The position numbers and the translations under genes were made by a program. The notes below the pieces were generated by a model. The model searched no databases. It was not told the origin of the DNA and was given only the letters and a program-made list of their open reading frames with translations. DNA of 46,186 nt from Nitrosomonas sp. (lineage in GTDB: Bacteria; Pseudomonadota; Gammaproteobacteria; Burkholderiales; Nitrosomonadaceae), in NCBI RefSeq assembly GCF_022842015.1, contig NZ_JALHQJ010000015.1, forward strand, positions 1 through 46,186. The letters are read 5' to 3'. Shown in pieces: positions 7,971 to 15,355 of this stretch; the first letter of the stretch is position 1, and every line of letters begins with the position of its first letter.

Positions 7971-8720
7971 ATGAACAAAATGAAATTACTTGCACGTACA
8001 TTGACTGGCATCATGCTGATGGGTTTGGGGCAGAGCGTTCTGGCGCATACGCGCCTAGATGTTCCCACGCAAACTGAAGGAACTCGGACAATCAATAATA
8101 TCGTAATTGGTCACTCCTGCAGTGATACTGTCCGTGTTATTGGGACATCAGTTGTATTTCCAAATGGTCTGGATTCAGCTATTCTCGTGGATGGTCAGCC
8201 GCATGGTGGTCCATTGACTGATTTCCTGACAAATTATGGAAATAATTTTCAGCTGTTATGGAATCGCGGAGCATTCGATGCGATGGCAGAGAAAAAAGAC
8301 TCAAACGGTAACGTGGTTGGATTCTGGGTGGGCGGTGGACCCGGTATGCCGAGCGATTTGAATGTTGCCACGCCTGTGAGACTTACAGCAGCAGGAATCG
8401 AACCGACATCCTGCGCCAGTAGCGTGAAAATCAGTGTTTCGATTGCTAATATCTGCGAAATTACCGGTGTGGGTGATTTTGGCAGAGAAGGTGTCGTTGA
8501 TCTGTGGACGCATAATGACCTGGGTACCCCGTATGATCGCGTGAGCACAACCGACGATGGCCCGGCTTCATTTACTATTACGCGCGATCTGGTAACAAAT
8601 CCATTGCCTTCATCATGTGGTGGTACTGGCGTCACTGTAGAAGTAAAACCATCGGCCGCGCAAATTAATCGCGATATGCCAGTTGTAATTGACGGGCAAC
8701 TGATCTGGCCGCTGCCGTAG
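7971..8720 (+). CDS. Exported protein, possibly copper-binding (YcnI-like, tentative)
   Basis: 249 aa. Residues 1-25 form a clear signal peptide (MNKMKLLARTLTGIMLMGLG, ending VLA); cleavage after Ala would leave His as the first mature residue (HTRLDVP). A mature N-terminal His followed by a segment like IVIGHSC...VVFPNG recalls DUF1775/YcnI copper-trafficking proteins, but the rest is not an obvious match. Several cysteines (GHSC, TSC, NIC, SSC) could bind metal or form disulfides. It is followed by a strong terminator, and a 23-bp operator block lies upstream of both it and the next gene. It is the first cargo gene of the transposon. The periplasmic location is well supported; the function is a guess. 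Confidence 0.8.
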   Translation: MNKMKLLARTLTGIMLMGLGQSVLAHTRLDVPTQTEGTRTINNIVIGHSCSDTVRVIGTSVVFPNGLDSAILVDGQPHGGPLTDFLTNYGNNFQLLWNRGAFDAMAEKKDSNGNVVGFWVGGGPGMPSDLNVATPVRLTAAGIEPTSCASSVKISVSIANICEITGVGDFGREGVVDLWTHNDLGTPYDRVSTTDDGPASFTITRDLVTNPLPSSCGGTGVTVEVKPSAAQINRDMPVVIDGQLIWPLP

Positions 8721-8764
8721 ATCGCTAAACCATGAGCTCTTTACGGAGCTTGCCGCAACGGGAT

Positions 8765-8799
8765 AACCCGACAAGATATTGCTAGCTTGTCGGGTTTTT
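8765..8799 (+). terminator. Rho-independent terminator after the 249-aa gene
   Basis: AACCCGACAAG (8765-8775) pairs perfectly with CTTGTCGGGTT (8786-8796) and is followed by a run of T. It separates the first cargo gene from the second operator copy, so the next gene must have its own promoter. Confidence 0.88.
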
Positions 8800-8810
8800 G
8801 TTGATGGGGG

Positions 8811-8827
8811 TGCGACATTTTGTCGCA
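8811..8827. promoter_or_regulatory. Operator-like palindrome, copy 2
   Basis: Same 17-bp palindrome as at 7819-7835, within an identical 23-bp block. It lies between the terminator and the 153-aa gene, about 105 bp upstream of the ATG. Lying beyond the terminator, it is not itself a termination hairpin and is better read as a protein-binding site. Confidence 0.65.
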
Positions 8828-8931
8828 TTGCTATTTGTTTGTCTGAACATGATAATAAGATCAGGTAATACGATAAAGGTGTAGTTCCAGAAATAGCTTA
8901 ATGCGTCTTTACGACATGAGGAGAATTAATT

Positions 8932-9393
8932 ATGCAACCCAACATCTTGAAAAAATTATCAATCAGCATTTTTATGTTGGCGTATACGATAGGTTATGCG
9001 CAGCTCAGTGGAGCGGATGAAGCTGGTGCAGTATTGGATCCAGCAGGTACCGTTAGAAATTTTACCGGTTATGCGCAAATCACCTGCTTTGATAATGGCA
9101 ATGGACCGGCTGATTATTTAGAAGCCGATATAATAGACCTTTCCGCCCCAGTGGAACATTTATTGGTTAATTTGCTGTTGCTAAAGGGTGACACGGCGAT
9201 TAGTGTCAGCGACACAGTTTCAGGGGATGCAAATCCAAGCCCATCCATTATACTGCAAGGAGGGAACGGGGTTTATTTGTTGGTGGTGAACAAAACCGAT
9301 GTAGGTCCAAGACAATTTGTAGTCGACTATCATTGTAAGACAGCAACAGGTACTCATACCGGAACAGATATTAGTGTCAAACAATTTGAGTGA
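8932..9393 (+). CDS. Small exported protein, unknown function
   Basis: 153 aa with a ribosome binding site GAGGAG 8 bp before the ATG. Residues 1-23 are a signal peptide (LKKLSISIFMLAYTIGYAQ). The mature part is about 125 residues of beta-rich sequence with two cysteines (ITCFD and DYHCK), which could form one disulfide, giving a compact periplasmic or secreted domain. I do not recognise the family. It probably shares a regulator with the 249-aa gene through the duplicated palindrome and may be co-transcribed with the thioredoxin gene 125 bp downstream. Confidence 0.8.
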   Translation: MQPNILKKLSISIFMLAYTIGYAQLSGADEAGAVLDPAGTVRNFTGYAQITCFDNGNGPADYLEADIIDLSAPVEHLLVNLLLLKGDTAISVSDTVSGDANPSPSIILQGGNGVYLLVVNKTDVGPRQFVVDYHCKTATGTHTGTDISVKQFE

Positions 9394-9518
9394 TTCTTGA
9401 CGTTTAGGATGTTAAACCGTGATTTATTTGATATCCCAGTTTCTTGTAGTGGTGAACCTGGAAGATGATTGGATAGCATTGTCAAATGATTCCAATAATC
9501 AATGAGGGTACCAGAACA

Positions 9519-10028
9519 ATGATTAAGAAAATAAAGTGGTTGTTCATTATAGTTCCAATGCTGAGTCTGTTTACAACGACATCAGTTGCAGAACATCTGG
9601 ATAAGATCTCCCCTGCCTGTACGTTGACTACATTGGAAGGTGCGCCCGCACATAATTTGCAGGAATTTAAAGGGAAAGTTGTTTACATGGATTTTTGGGC
9701 ATCTTGGTGTCTCCCTTGTGTGAAATCCTTTCCATTCTTAAATGAGCTCGATCATGATTTGAAAGAAAAAGGCTTACATGTCATCGGCATTAATCTGGAT
9801 GAGAAAGTTACAGATGCCCAGGAATTTCTTGCTAAATATCCGGTGGATTTTTCTATTGTTGCGGATCCCAGTAAACAATGCGCCAAAGGTTTTGAAGTAA
9901 TAGCAATGCCAACATCCTATTTAATTGTTCGAAAAGGAAACATTCGGCATATACATCGAGGATTTCGTTCTGGCGAAACTGAAGAGTTGCGTGCTTTAAT
10001 TACTCAACTCGTGATGGAACATCCATAA
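9519..10028 (+). CDS. TlpA-like periplasmic thioredoxin
   Basis: 169 aa from ATG 9519, which has GAGGGT upstream; an upstream in-frame ATG at 9486 has no signal-like sequence after it. Residues 1-24 are a signal peptide or anchor. The thioredoxin-like domain of the AhpC/TSA-TlpA type carries WCLPC at 63-67 in the context DFWASWCLPCVKSFPFLNEL, and a likely cis-proline at AMPTSYL. Such proteins reduce or isomerise disulfides or deliver reducing power to metal-centre assembly in the periplasm. As third cargo gene of the transposon, next to two cysteine-containing exported proteins, it may service them. Confidence 0.9.
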   Translation: MIKKIKWLFIIVPMLSLFTTTSVAEHLDKISPACTLTTLEGAPAHNLQEFKGKVVYMDFWASWCLPCVKSFPFLNELDHDLKEKGLHVIGINLDEKVTDAQEFLAKYPVDFSIVADPSKQCAKGFEVIAMPTSYLIVRKGNIRHIHRGFRSGETEELRALITQLVMEHP

Positions 10029-10101
10029 GGATCTACATCGACTGTCTCAATTTACATAAAATCAATATGCTACGATCAGTCAGATTAATGCTTGTAGTCA
10101 G

Positions 10102-10291
10102 TTATCGGTTTGACTGGTTGCTTATTTTTCCTTCTAATCTCTCTCGCAGCTTCTCTCGCTGGCCACGACTCATGCGATCAACTGATCTCATCCACACTTT
10201 AAATTCCATTGTTTTCATGGTTCGTGCCCCTTTTGTTATATCTTGATACAGAGATTGGACACCAAATTCAACAGCTAATTGCGACATAGCC
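10102..10291 (-). pseudogene. IS1595-family remnant, right arm of the composite
   Basis: Contains an outer inverted repeat at 10262-10291 that matches the IS ends at 6275 and 7279. It is followed inward by a ribosome site and an ATG at 10218, opening a 38-residue frame (MKTMEFKVWMRSVDRMSRGQ...) resembling the first residues of IS1595 transposases. The frame stops at 10102; the rest of the transposase and the inner repeat are gone. Orientation is opposite to the left IS. The sequence differs enough from the left copy to be a distinct family member. Its outer end is flanked by TTATATTA. Confidence 0.75.
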
Positions 10292-10482
10292 TTATATTAA
10301 CTATATGGATTTATACGTAATCTGACACTTTTAGATATATGGCATGCTTAAATCGTACATTAAGCATATTAACTAGGGCGGATAGTGAGATAGTACACAT
10401 TCGTTTTTGACTGAGATAACGCAGCAAATCAGCTGTGTCGTTTTTTTGCGTCGACTGCATTGTCTTAATAGGTACAAGTCCA

Positions 10483-10902
10483 CTAATATACACCCAAGTT
10501 TCGCAAAATCGCTTGAAGTCCACCAATTGCTTGGGAGTGAGACTGCCCCTTACTTCTTAATGTGACATAAGCTGCTGCATACTCGGTGTATTTTTGATTC
10601 TCAATTCTGGTTGCGAAAAGTTGATTTAATCCTTCCATAATATTAAGAAGAGCTTCCTCTATACCATATTTTTTTAGCATCTCCTGTGCAGTTACGCTTA
10701 TATCAGCAATTTGTTGTTTGTCCTCAACGTAAACGGACGCAAGCTGGTTCAACAAACTGCGAAATCGGGCAACAGTAATGTGGTCTTTTGAAACGTAGCT
10801 GCGAGCGTTAATGGTTGCCAGCTTATACTCAAGCGTCTCATCAGCGTGAGCTGTATTTAACGCACACAGTACAGTGGCAATTAGAAGTGCTGACAATATC
10901 AA
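10483..10902 (-). CDS. Small exported protein, unknown function, unusual start
   Basis: 139 aa if started at TTG 10902. The N-terminus is a signal peptide ending in AHA, followed by about 120 mainly helical residues without cysteine. A strong AAGGAG (10924-10929) lies 21 nt from the TTG but only 9 nt from an in-frame ATT at 10912-10914, which would give the better signal sequence MFRNLILSALLIATVLC. So the true start may be ATT, or a mutated ATG. It lies between the transposon end and the thermonuclease gene and is probably an accessory phage gene. I do not recognise it. Confidence 0.65.
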   Translation of the reverse strand: MILSALLIATVLCALNTAHADETLEYKLATINARSYVSKDHITVARFRSLLNQLASVYVEDKQQIADISVTAQEMLKKYGIEEALLNIMEGLNQLFATRIENQKYTEYAAAYVTLRSKGQSHSQAIGGLQAILRNLGVY

Positions 10903-11038
10903 ATTTCTAAAAATTTTAGTTTTCTCCTTATGTGACTAATGCTAAATGTGAATTTGATTATTTGCAAACCTAATGACAAATAAACGTTCAGTTTTAATAA
11001 GGAATCAAATAAGTTATTGCAGAATAAAACACTATCTG

Positions 11039-11485
11039 TTATTGGGTATCACACCATCCGGCACGCTTCCCCCCACCATATGATCGAGCAAAGCCTTTAC
11101 TGATCATATCCGCACCAACATCTAGTCCGTCCACAAATACCGCAGCATTTATCCTAAAGTATTTATCCCTATGCACGTTGCGCAATTCCACTTCCTTTGC
11201 GCTCAATAACAAATGAGTCAAGTATGCCCTTGAATCCATGGCGCCGCTCTTTTCATGCTCACATTTACCTCTCAATTCAGGCGCGTCAATTCCGTTTATT
11301 CGCACCGGGATCTTGCTGCAAAGAATGTTCGGGCAGTCACCATCGACATTGATCGTAAAGGTATCGCCGTCATGAACACTTATGATTGAGCCAGGCTTAA
11401 TTGTTTCACCGGCATGCGCCGGGTGATCGCAACCAACAAATACGGTTAGCATGAGTAAAACAATCGCTAATTTGGCTAATTTCAT
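11039..11485 (-). CDS. Staphylococcal-nuclease-like thermonuclease, exported
   Basis: 148 aa. A hydrophobic N-terminus with FVGCD at 17-20 suggests an exported protein, possibly a lipoprotein (weak lipobox). The SNase domain carries SVHDGDTF (D39, D41), then VRINGIDAPE (R62, D67, E70) and a late GFARSYGG. These are the calcium-binding and catalytic positions of thermonucleases, which cut DNA and RNA. Its ATG overlaps the stop of the DarA_N-type gene by 4 bp (ATGA), so the two are coupled. It could degrade DNA outside the cytoplasm; the phage role is unknown. Confidence 0.88.
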   Translation of the reverse strand: MKLAKLAIVLLMLTVFVGCDHPAHAGETIKPGSIISVHDGDTFTINVDGDCPNILCSKIPVRINGIDAPELRGKCEHEKSGAMDSRAYLTHLLLSAKEVELRNVHRDKYFRINAAVFVDGLDVGADMISKGFARSYGGGKRAGWCDTQ

Positions 11486-11970
11486 GATGGCACCATTCCT
11501 TGATTTAGTTTTTCGATCTCAGCCCTGACCTCACTAATAGCAACCTTCAAAGCATCCCTTTTGCTGATTAAAACCTGCTCCATTTTCGGTGCAGCCGTGC
11601 GTATCCCGGCAGGTGGTCTTATTTTTACCGCAGCGAGTAACTTCTGGAACTTGGTTCGACCGGCATCCATCGCGGCAACGATCTCTGATATTGCCTGGAC
11701 ATGATCGTCTTGGTTTTTAATTGGCAGAATCTTGCCGTTGAGCAACACCTGGTAGATATCGCCGGTTTGCTTTATCCGCAAAATCACTTTCTGAGAATCG
11801 GCAAAGGTGAGTGTCATTTCACGGAAGCTGATTCCGGCAGCACGCTTTGCGGCAGTCGATACATCTTGCTGAACTACGTGCGCACCGGCACGCGAGAAAT
11901 ATTTCGCCGCTTCTTTAGCTGCCTTGTCTTTAACGCTCAAATCGGCAAAACTAAAAAGTATTTTATCCAC
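11482..11970 (-). CDS. DarA_N-type antirestriction domain protein
   Basis: 162 aa from a GTG with CGGAGAG upstream. The sequence matches what I know of the 'defence against restriction A, N-terminal' domain: KDKAAKEAAKYFSRAGAHVV, then AAGISFREMTLTFADSQKV and TGDIYQVLLNGKILPIKN. In phage P1, DarA is packaged in the head and protects DNA from type I restriction after injection. Here the domain is a stand-alone gene, while other polyvalent modules sit at 819-6176. Before the transposon inserted, only the nuclease and the 139-aa gene separated the two groups. The family call is from memory; no alignment was run. Confidence 0.75.
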   Translation of the reverse strand: MDKILFSFADLSVKDKAAKEAAKYFSRAGAHVVQQDVSTAAKRAAGISFREMTLTFADSQKVILRIKQTGDIYQVLLNGKILPIKNQDDHVQAISEIVAAMDAGRTKFQKLLAAVKIRPPAGIRTAAPKMEQVLISKRDALKVAISEVRAEIEKLNQGMVPS

Positions 11971-11998
11971 TTCACACTCTCCGTTTAATCATTTAAAA

Positions 11999-12511
11999 TT
12001 AATCTGGTACGTCAGTATTGGATGATCCAGACTGAACGCCTCCATGGGTGTGCGTTGACCCCACATTTACTTCATTGTGAGTTAACGAACTGCCAACCAC
12101 GGCTGTATTGCCATTGACGATCACGTTGGTTGCATTGATCTCCACGGTCTCGGCATTCAATTTCATCATTCCATCCGCAGTGAGCTCTATATTCGCATGG
12201 TGAAACCGCCTCCAATCCGTTGAATTTCCCGATTGAGGGTTGCGGTACCCGGTAATTATTGGATATCTGGAATCGCCACCTATAAAGGCAATCCATATCG
12301 TGTCGCCGGGCAATATTTCGATCTCAGTAGCATTCGCGCCGGACCGTGCTTTATCACCTATGGGATATTCAATTTCTGCTTCTGGAAACACGTCTGCACC
12401 ATCGGTTACACCGGGTATTTCTATCCTGCAGGTGCGTCTGTCCTGGTCGTAGGATTTAACGATCGCGGGGTAGCGTCCGGGCATCTGGCCATAATTATTG
12501 TTTGCAGTCAT
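11999..12511 (-). CDS. Baseplate spike (gpV-like) protein
   Basis: 170 aa from the ATG at 12511, which overlaps the stop of the hub gene (TGATG) behind GGAGG. Residues 10-90 look like the OB-fold (RYPAIVKSYD, CRIEIPGV, PGDTIWIAFIGGDSRYPIITGYR), followed by a repetitive beta region (IELTADGMMKLNAETVEINA, NVIVNGNTAVVG) that should form the trimeric beta-helix. Near the C-terminus is GSTHTHGG, an HxH motif like the metal-binding tip of phage spikes. It would pierce the outer membrane on sheath contraction. Position directly after the hub gene supports the call. Confidence 0.88.
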   Translation of the reverse strand: MTANNNYGQMPGRYPAIVKSYDQDRRTCRIEIPGVTDGADVFPEAEIEYPIGDKARSGANATEIEILPGDTIWIAFIGGDSRYPIITGYRNPQSGNSTDWRRFHHANIELTADGMMKLNAETVEINATNVIVNGNTAVVGSSLTHNEVNVGSTHTHGGVQSGSSNTDVPD

Positions 12512-13410
12512 CAATCCTCCAAACTTCCAAGCCACAAACGGCTGTATTGATTGCTGCCGCTGCCGTCCGTGTCGTTCTCAAAAACGTGCGCGGCGGTGAT
12601 GATGCTAAGGGGTACGCCATCAATGAAATTAATCAGATCACCTGCCACCAATCTTGCATTCAGATTGATCTTTGTAACCTTTTTCTGGATAAGACACCGC
12701 GACATATTGTAAAGTCGCTGAACATTCTTAAATGGCGAGAATCGCACGCTACGTGGTTTTTGCTGGTTGCCGATCACAACCGCGCCATTCTCATCCAGAG
12801 AATAAAACCACGGGATCTCGTGACGCTCCAAAAACCCACTATCAACGTCGTCGGATGCGTTGTTGGGTAAATCCATCACCGCTTTTTGCTTAAACAGGTC
12901 ATGTAAACGAATAAAACTTATCGCGCCTTTTTTCCAACGAACAATACCGCCCTCTTCCTGCAATGCTCGGGTTATATGGAAACTAGGAGTATCTCCTATC
13001 GGGCAATAGAATCTCGGTACCGGAAAGTCGGCATCAATGGCTTTTATGTTGGCACCCGCTGCACGGTAGATGGCGGATAGCGCGGAATTCTCTTTTATAA
13101 TCGCTCTGCTACGCACAAATACGATGTTGTGACAGGCATCCAGTATGGCCGTAATCTGGATGGCTGACATTTCACGCTCACCCTGGACCATTCTGTTTAT
13201 GACTCTGTTTGATTTGATGATACGCAGTGCATCGCCTGATTCGCCGCCAATGGTCAATATTTGACCTTCGGACAGGTACCTGGTCATATCATCGTCGGTC
13301 CTGATCTCAGCTTCCAGTGTTACCGGTACCGGCGACATATCAGAACGCAGAACAGCGGATTTTATTAGGTCGCCACGTATTTGGATGCCATTGGATAGGT
13401 AAATAATCAT
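12511..13410 (-). CDS. Putative baseplate hub protein
   Basis: 299 aa. Assigned mainly by position directly upstream of, and coupled to, the spike gene, and by its length and mixed beta composition typical of hub proteins (gp27/gpD type). Segments such as TLEAEIRTDDDMTRYLSEGQ and ITRALQEEGGIVRWKKGAIS resemble hub domains that stack under the tail tube. No enzymatic motif is seen. A hub would connect the tail tube to the spike. Confidence 0.65.
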   Translation of the reverse strand: MIIYLSNGIQIRGDLIKSAVLRSDMSPVPVTLEAEIRTDDDMTRYLSEGQILTIGGESGDALRIIKSNRVINRMVQGEREMSAIQITAILDACHNIVFVRSRAIIKENSALSAIYRAAGANIKAIDADFPVPRFYCPIGDTPSFHITRALQEEGGIVRWKKGAISFIRLHDLFKQKAVMDLPNNASDDVDSGFLERHEIPWFYSLDENGAVVIGNQQKPRSVRFSPFKNVQRLYNMSRCLIQKKVTKINLNARLVAGDLINFIDGVPLSIITAAHVFENDTDGSGSNQYSRLWLGSLED

Positions 13411-13422
13411 GGCAAGGTATCT

Positions 13423-13809
13423 TTAGACTGTAACGATAGGCTGATAGAAGGCGTTCATGGGCATGTTCAACTCAAGATTAGCGATATCCTGCGCAATTTC
13501 GCTTGTCGATCGCCCAAAAACATCCAGTCCTAACCCGCGCGATGCCTCTTGATGAATGGCCGATTCACGCTCGATGTAGAGAACAAAAAGCGGCTTGATT
13601 ACAGACCACTCGGAATTGCTTAATTCGGTAGCTTCGGTAACGGCAGGTAATGGCGGCTCCACTCCATCATTGGTAATGAGCCCTGCAAAACCGGCATAAT
13701 TTTTAGCCGCCACCACCGCCTGAGCAAGCACGGTGGCAGGGTCAAGCACTACGCTGACTGGCCGTTCAACGGTAAGATAATTCTCGACCAGTGAGGTAAT
13801 GGTGTCCAT
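13423..13809 (-). CDS. Phage protein, probable tail or baseplate component
   Basis: 128 aa, mostly helical and acidic, with no signal peptide or membrane span. Ends FYQPIVTV. It lies 12 bp upstream of the hub gene and 2 bp after the 119-aa gene in the same leftward operon. I do not recognise a family; operon position suggests a virion or tail assembly role. Confidence 0.7.
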   Translation of the reverse strand: MDTITSLVENYLTVERPVSVVLDPATVLAQAVVAAKNYAGFAGLITNDGVEPPLPAVTEATELSNSEWSVIKPLFVLYIERESAIHQEASRGLGLDVFGRSTSEIAQDIANLELNMPMNAFYQPIVTV

Positions 13810-13811
13810 CG

Positions 13812-14171
13812 TTAAGCGTTTGGTTCCACAATCAGGAAAGCAACGTCGCTAGTATCAGTTCCGCTACTGGAAGTGATGGTGAAGCTGGTACCTGCTGTAC
13901 GTGCTGAAACACGAAGGAAGCCGGGCGTTCCACCACCTACCTGAGCGGTCAGAAAGATCCGGCTATTGGCGGTTACTTTATCGTTGGTCACTAACGCAGT
14001 GCCCCCCGAAAGCGTTACCACACCCATAGGCTGATCCGCGCCATCATCGATCTTTGGCGTGGCTTTATTCACGTAATTCAACTCAACATCGGCTGCTGAG
14101 ATCACTTGGTTTTCGGTGGCTCCCGGTGGAGTTGCTACTGGAGCCCCTAAAAATGACGGTGCTTTATTCAT
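13812..14171 (-). CDS. Virion protein with tail-fibre-type C-terminal domain
   Basis: 119 aa. Residues 50-119 (VTLSGGTALVTNDKVTANSR, then IFLTAQVGGGTPGFLRVSAR and FTITSSSGTDTSDVAFLIVE) match a beta-rich domain often found at the C-terminus of phage tail fibres or on the particle surface. The N-terminal 45 residues are Ala/Pro-rich and low complexity. It may decorate the tail or baseplate and contribute to host contact. No longer fibre protein is visible nearby, so this may be part of a split fibre. Confidence 0.7.
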   Translation of the reverse strand: MNKAPSFLGAPVATPPGATENQVISAADVELNYVNKATPKIDDGADQPMGVVTLSGGTALVTNDKVTANSRIFLTAQVGGGTPGFLRVSARTAGTSFTITSSSGTDTSDVAFLIVEPNA

Positions 14172-14209
14172 TCTTGATACCTCTTTGGTTGGTTAAAAAA
14201 CTATGACTA

Positions 14210-14710
14210 TTAAGTGTAATCCAGTGAGTTACCGGGGATAATTTCACCGAAGTAATGAAAAAATAACGTTCCGGTAAAAATCATGATCTGCGAACGATTC
14301 TCCCAGTCACGATCAGGATTATCGATTTGCACAAAACAGTCGATGTAACGCTTGGCACGCAGGAATTTTTGCGGGGTTCCTTCATAAACCGTGGCATTGA
14401 ATCGGCCACCGCCGGTTAACAGATTAACCAGCATGTTATCGACAGAACCGGCGATTGTTTCCTCAAACGCAACCTGTCCTTGCATGTATGTTTTAGCTTG
14501 TTGCGGCTGATATGAGGCCATTCCCAATGGACCAGGCACCTCAATTTCACCGGCTGGCGAGACTATTGCCCACGGCACCTGCTTTGCCAGTAAATAGTTT
14601 TGCTCAAAACCATCGACTTCAAACGTAAAATCGCTAGAAATGATCTTGGCGCCCATCGCTTTTGATGCTTCATGGAATTGCTTTAGATAAGCTGAATTTG
14701 AGACGGCCAT
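14210..14710 (-). CDS. Putative tail tube or baseplate tube-like protein
   Basis: 166 aa, one domain with no signal peptide. The sequence has alternating beta strands (SSDFTFEVDGFEQNYLLAKQ, GSVDNMLVNLLTGGGRF, RYIDCFVQID, RSQIMIFTGTLFFHYFGEI) compatible with a tube-type fold. No specific family is recognised. It is the first gene after a leftward terminator (14777-14797), so it opens the operon that continues to the hub and spike. Confidence 0.6.
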   Translation of the reverse strand: MAVSNSAYLKQFHEASKAMGAKIISSDFTFEVDGFEQNYLLAKQVPWAIVSPAGEIEVPGPLGMASYQPQQAKTYMQGQVAFEETIAGSVDNMLVNLLTGGGRFNATVYEGTPQKFLRAKRYIDCFVQIDNPDRDWENRSQIMIFTGTLFFHYFGEIIPGNSLDYT

Positions 14711-14776
14711 GTGTTTATCCTCATTGGGTCAGTGTCGGTTGCAGATATCGAACTGTATTTCAAACAGGCAAACAAA

Positions 14777-14797
14777 AACCCGGAGGTTTTCCGGGTT
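14777..14797 (-). terminator. Rho-independent terminator after the lysis cassette
   Basis: On the minus strand AACCCGGA, a 5-base loop and TCCGGGTT form a perfect stem followed by TTTTTG. It separates the 175-aa gene and lysis genes from the tail and baseplate operon. Confidence 0.8.
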
Positions 14798-14827
14798 AGT
14801 GGGGTTTTGCTAAAAATATAGAATCGA

Positions 14828-15355
14828 TTAAGGCGCGGCGTATACCTTGGTGCACACCGAAGCGGATGACAATCCACCCTTGCGCACGCCCTCATAGACA
14901 TACTGGGCTCTGAACTTCCACATATTGTCTAAAAGAAGGATATCGGCCAGAAATTTATCTACTTCTTCGCGTATTTGCTCATGCGAAGCGTTTCTGATTA
15001 TTTTATCTTCTGGATTGGTGCGATAGATAACACCCTCGCCCGGTCTCGATGGTGGCTGAATAATGTCCACTTCGATATGCATCATTTCGTAGCGAAGCAA
15101 TTCATAACAGGGATCATGCCAGCCCATAGCGCCCGGCATAAAATCTCTGGTGTCAATTGTAGGTCCACTCGGACCATCGGATGAGTACCCTGGGGTCAAG
15201 TAAAACATGCCATCGCGCGTCAGATTTATGTTGTGCAGGTTTATTTCTCTGTGAGGACGCAGATTGCACATCGCCCAAAACGACTCTACTGAGCGGTATT
15301 TCTGCCCCTCAATGTAGCGTAATTTACTTGCTCTTGGTATTAGCTGCTGCGACAT
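14828..15355 (-). CDS. Phage protein, DUF1353-like (tentative)
   Basis: 175 aa with AAGGAG upstream of the ATG. The middle (GMFYLTPGYSSDGPSGPTID then MGWHDPCYELLR) is arranged like DUF1353 phage proteins, where a 'P-G-F-x-S-D' strand is followed by a His-Asp pair. DUF1353 genes are often found near phage lysis genes. It overlaps the end of the holin-like gene by 32 bp, so it belongs to the same transcript. Function unknown. Confidence 0.65.
   Translation of the reverse strand: MSQQLIPRASKLRYIEGQKYRSVESFWAMCNLRPHREINLHNINLTRDGMFYLTPGYSSDGPSGPTIDTRDFMPGAMGWHDPCYELLRYEMMHIEVDIIQPPSRPGEGVIYRTNPEDKIIRNASHEQIREEVDKFLADILLLDNMWKFRAQYVYEGVRKGGLSSASVCTKVYAAP

Larger units (their letters stand above)
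6267..10299. mobile_element. Composite transposon with IS1595-type ends and 8-bp target duplication
   Basis: The outer inverted repeat of the left IS starts at 6275 (GGCTCTGTAGCAGTTAATTG), and a matching repeat faces inward from 10291 (GGCTATGTCGCAATTAGCTG). Immediately outside them lie identical 8-bp repeats, TTATATTA at 6267-6274 and at 10292-10299. Eight base pairs is the IS1595-family target duplication length. The element therefore entered as one unit of 4017 bp holding an IS, two hairpin-rich repeats, three exported or redox genes and an inverted IS remnant. The perfect duplication argues for a fairly recent insertion. Removing one duplication and the element would restore a phage intergenic region between the terminator at 6231 and the 10483 gene. 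Confidence 0.85.

Noticed and set aside
10311..10526. 71-codon minus-strand frame next to the transposon end
   Set aside because: It overlaps the end of the well-supported exported 139-aa gene, has no ribosome site and shows no domain-like sequence.
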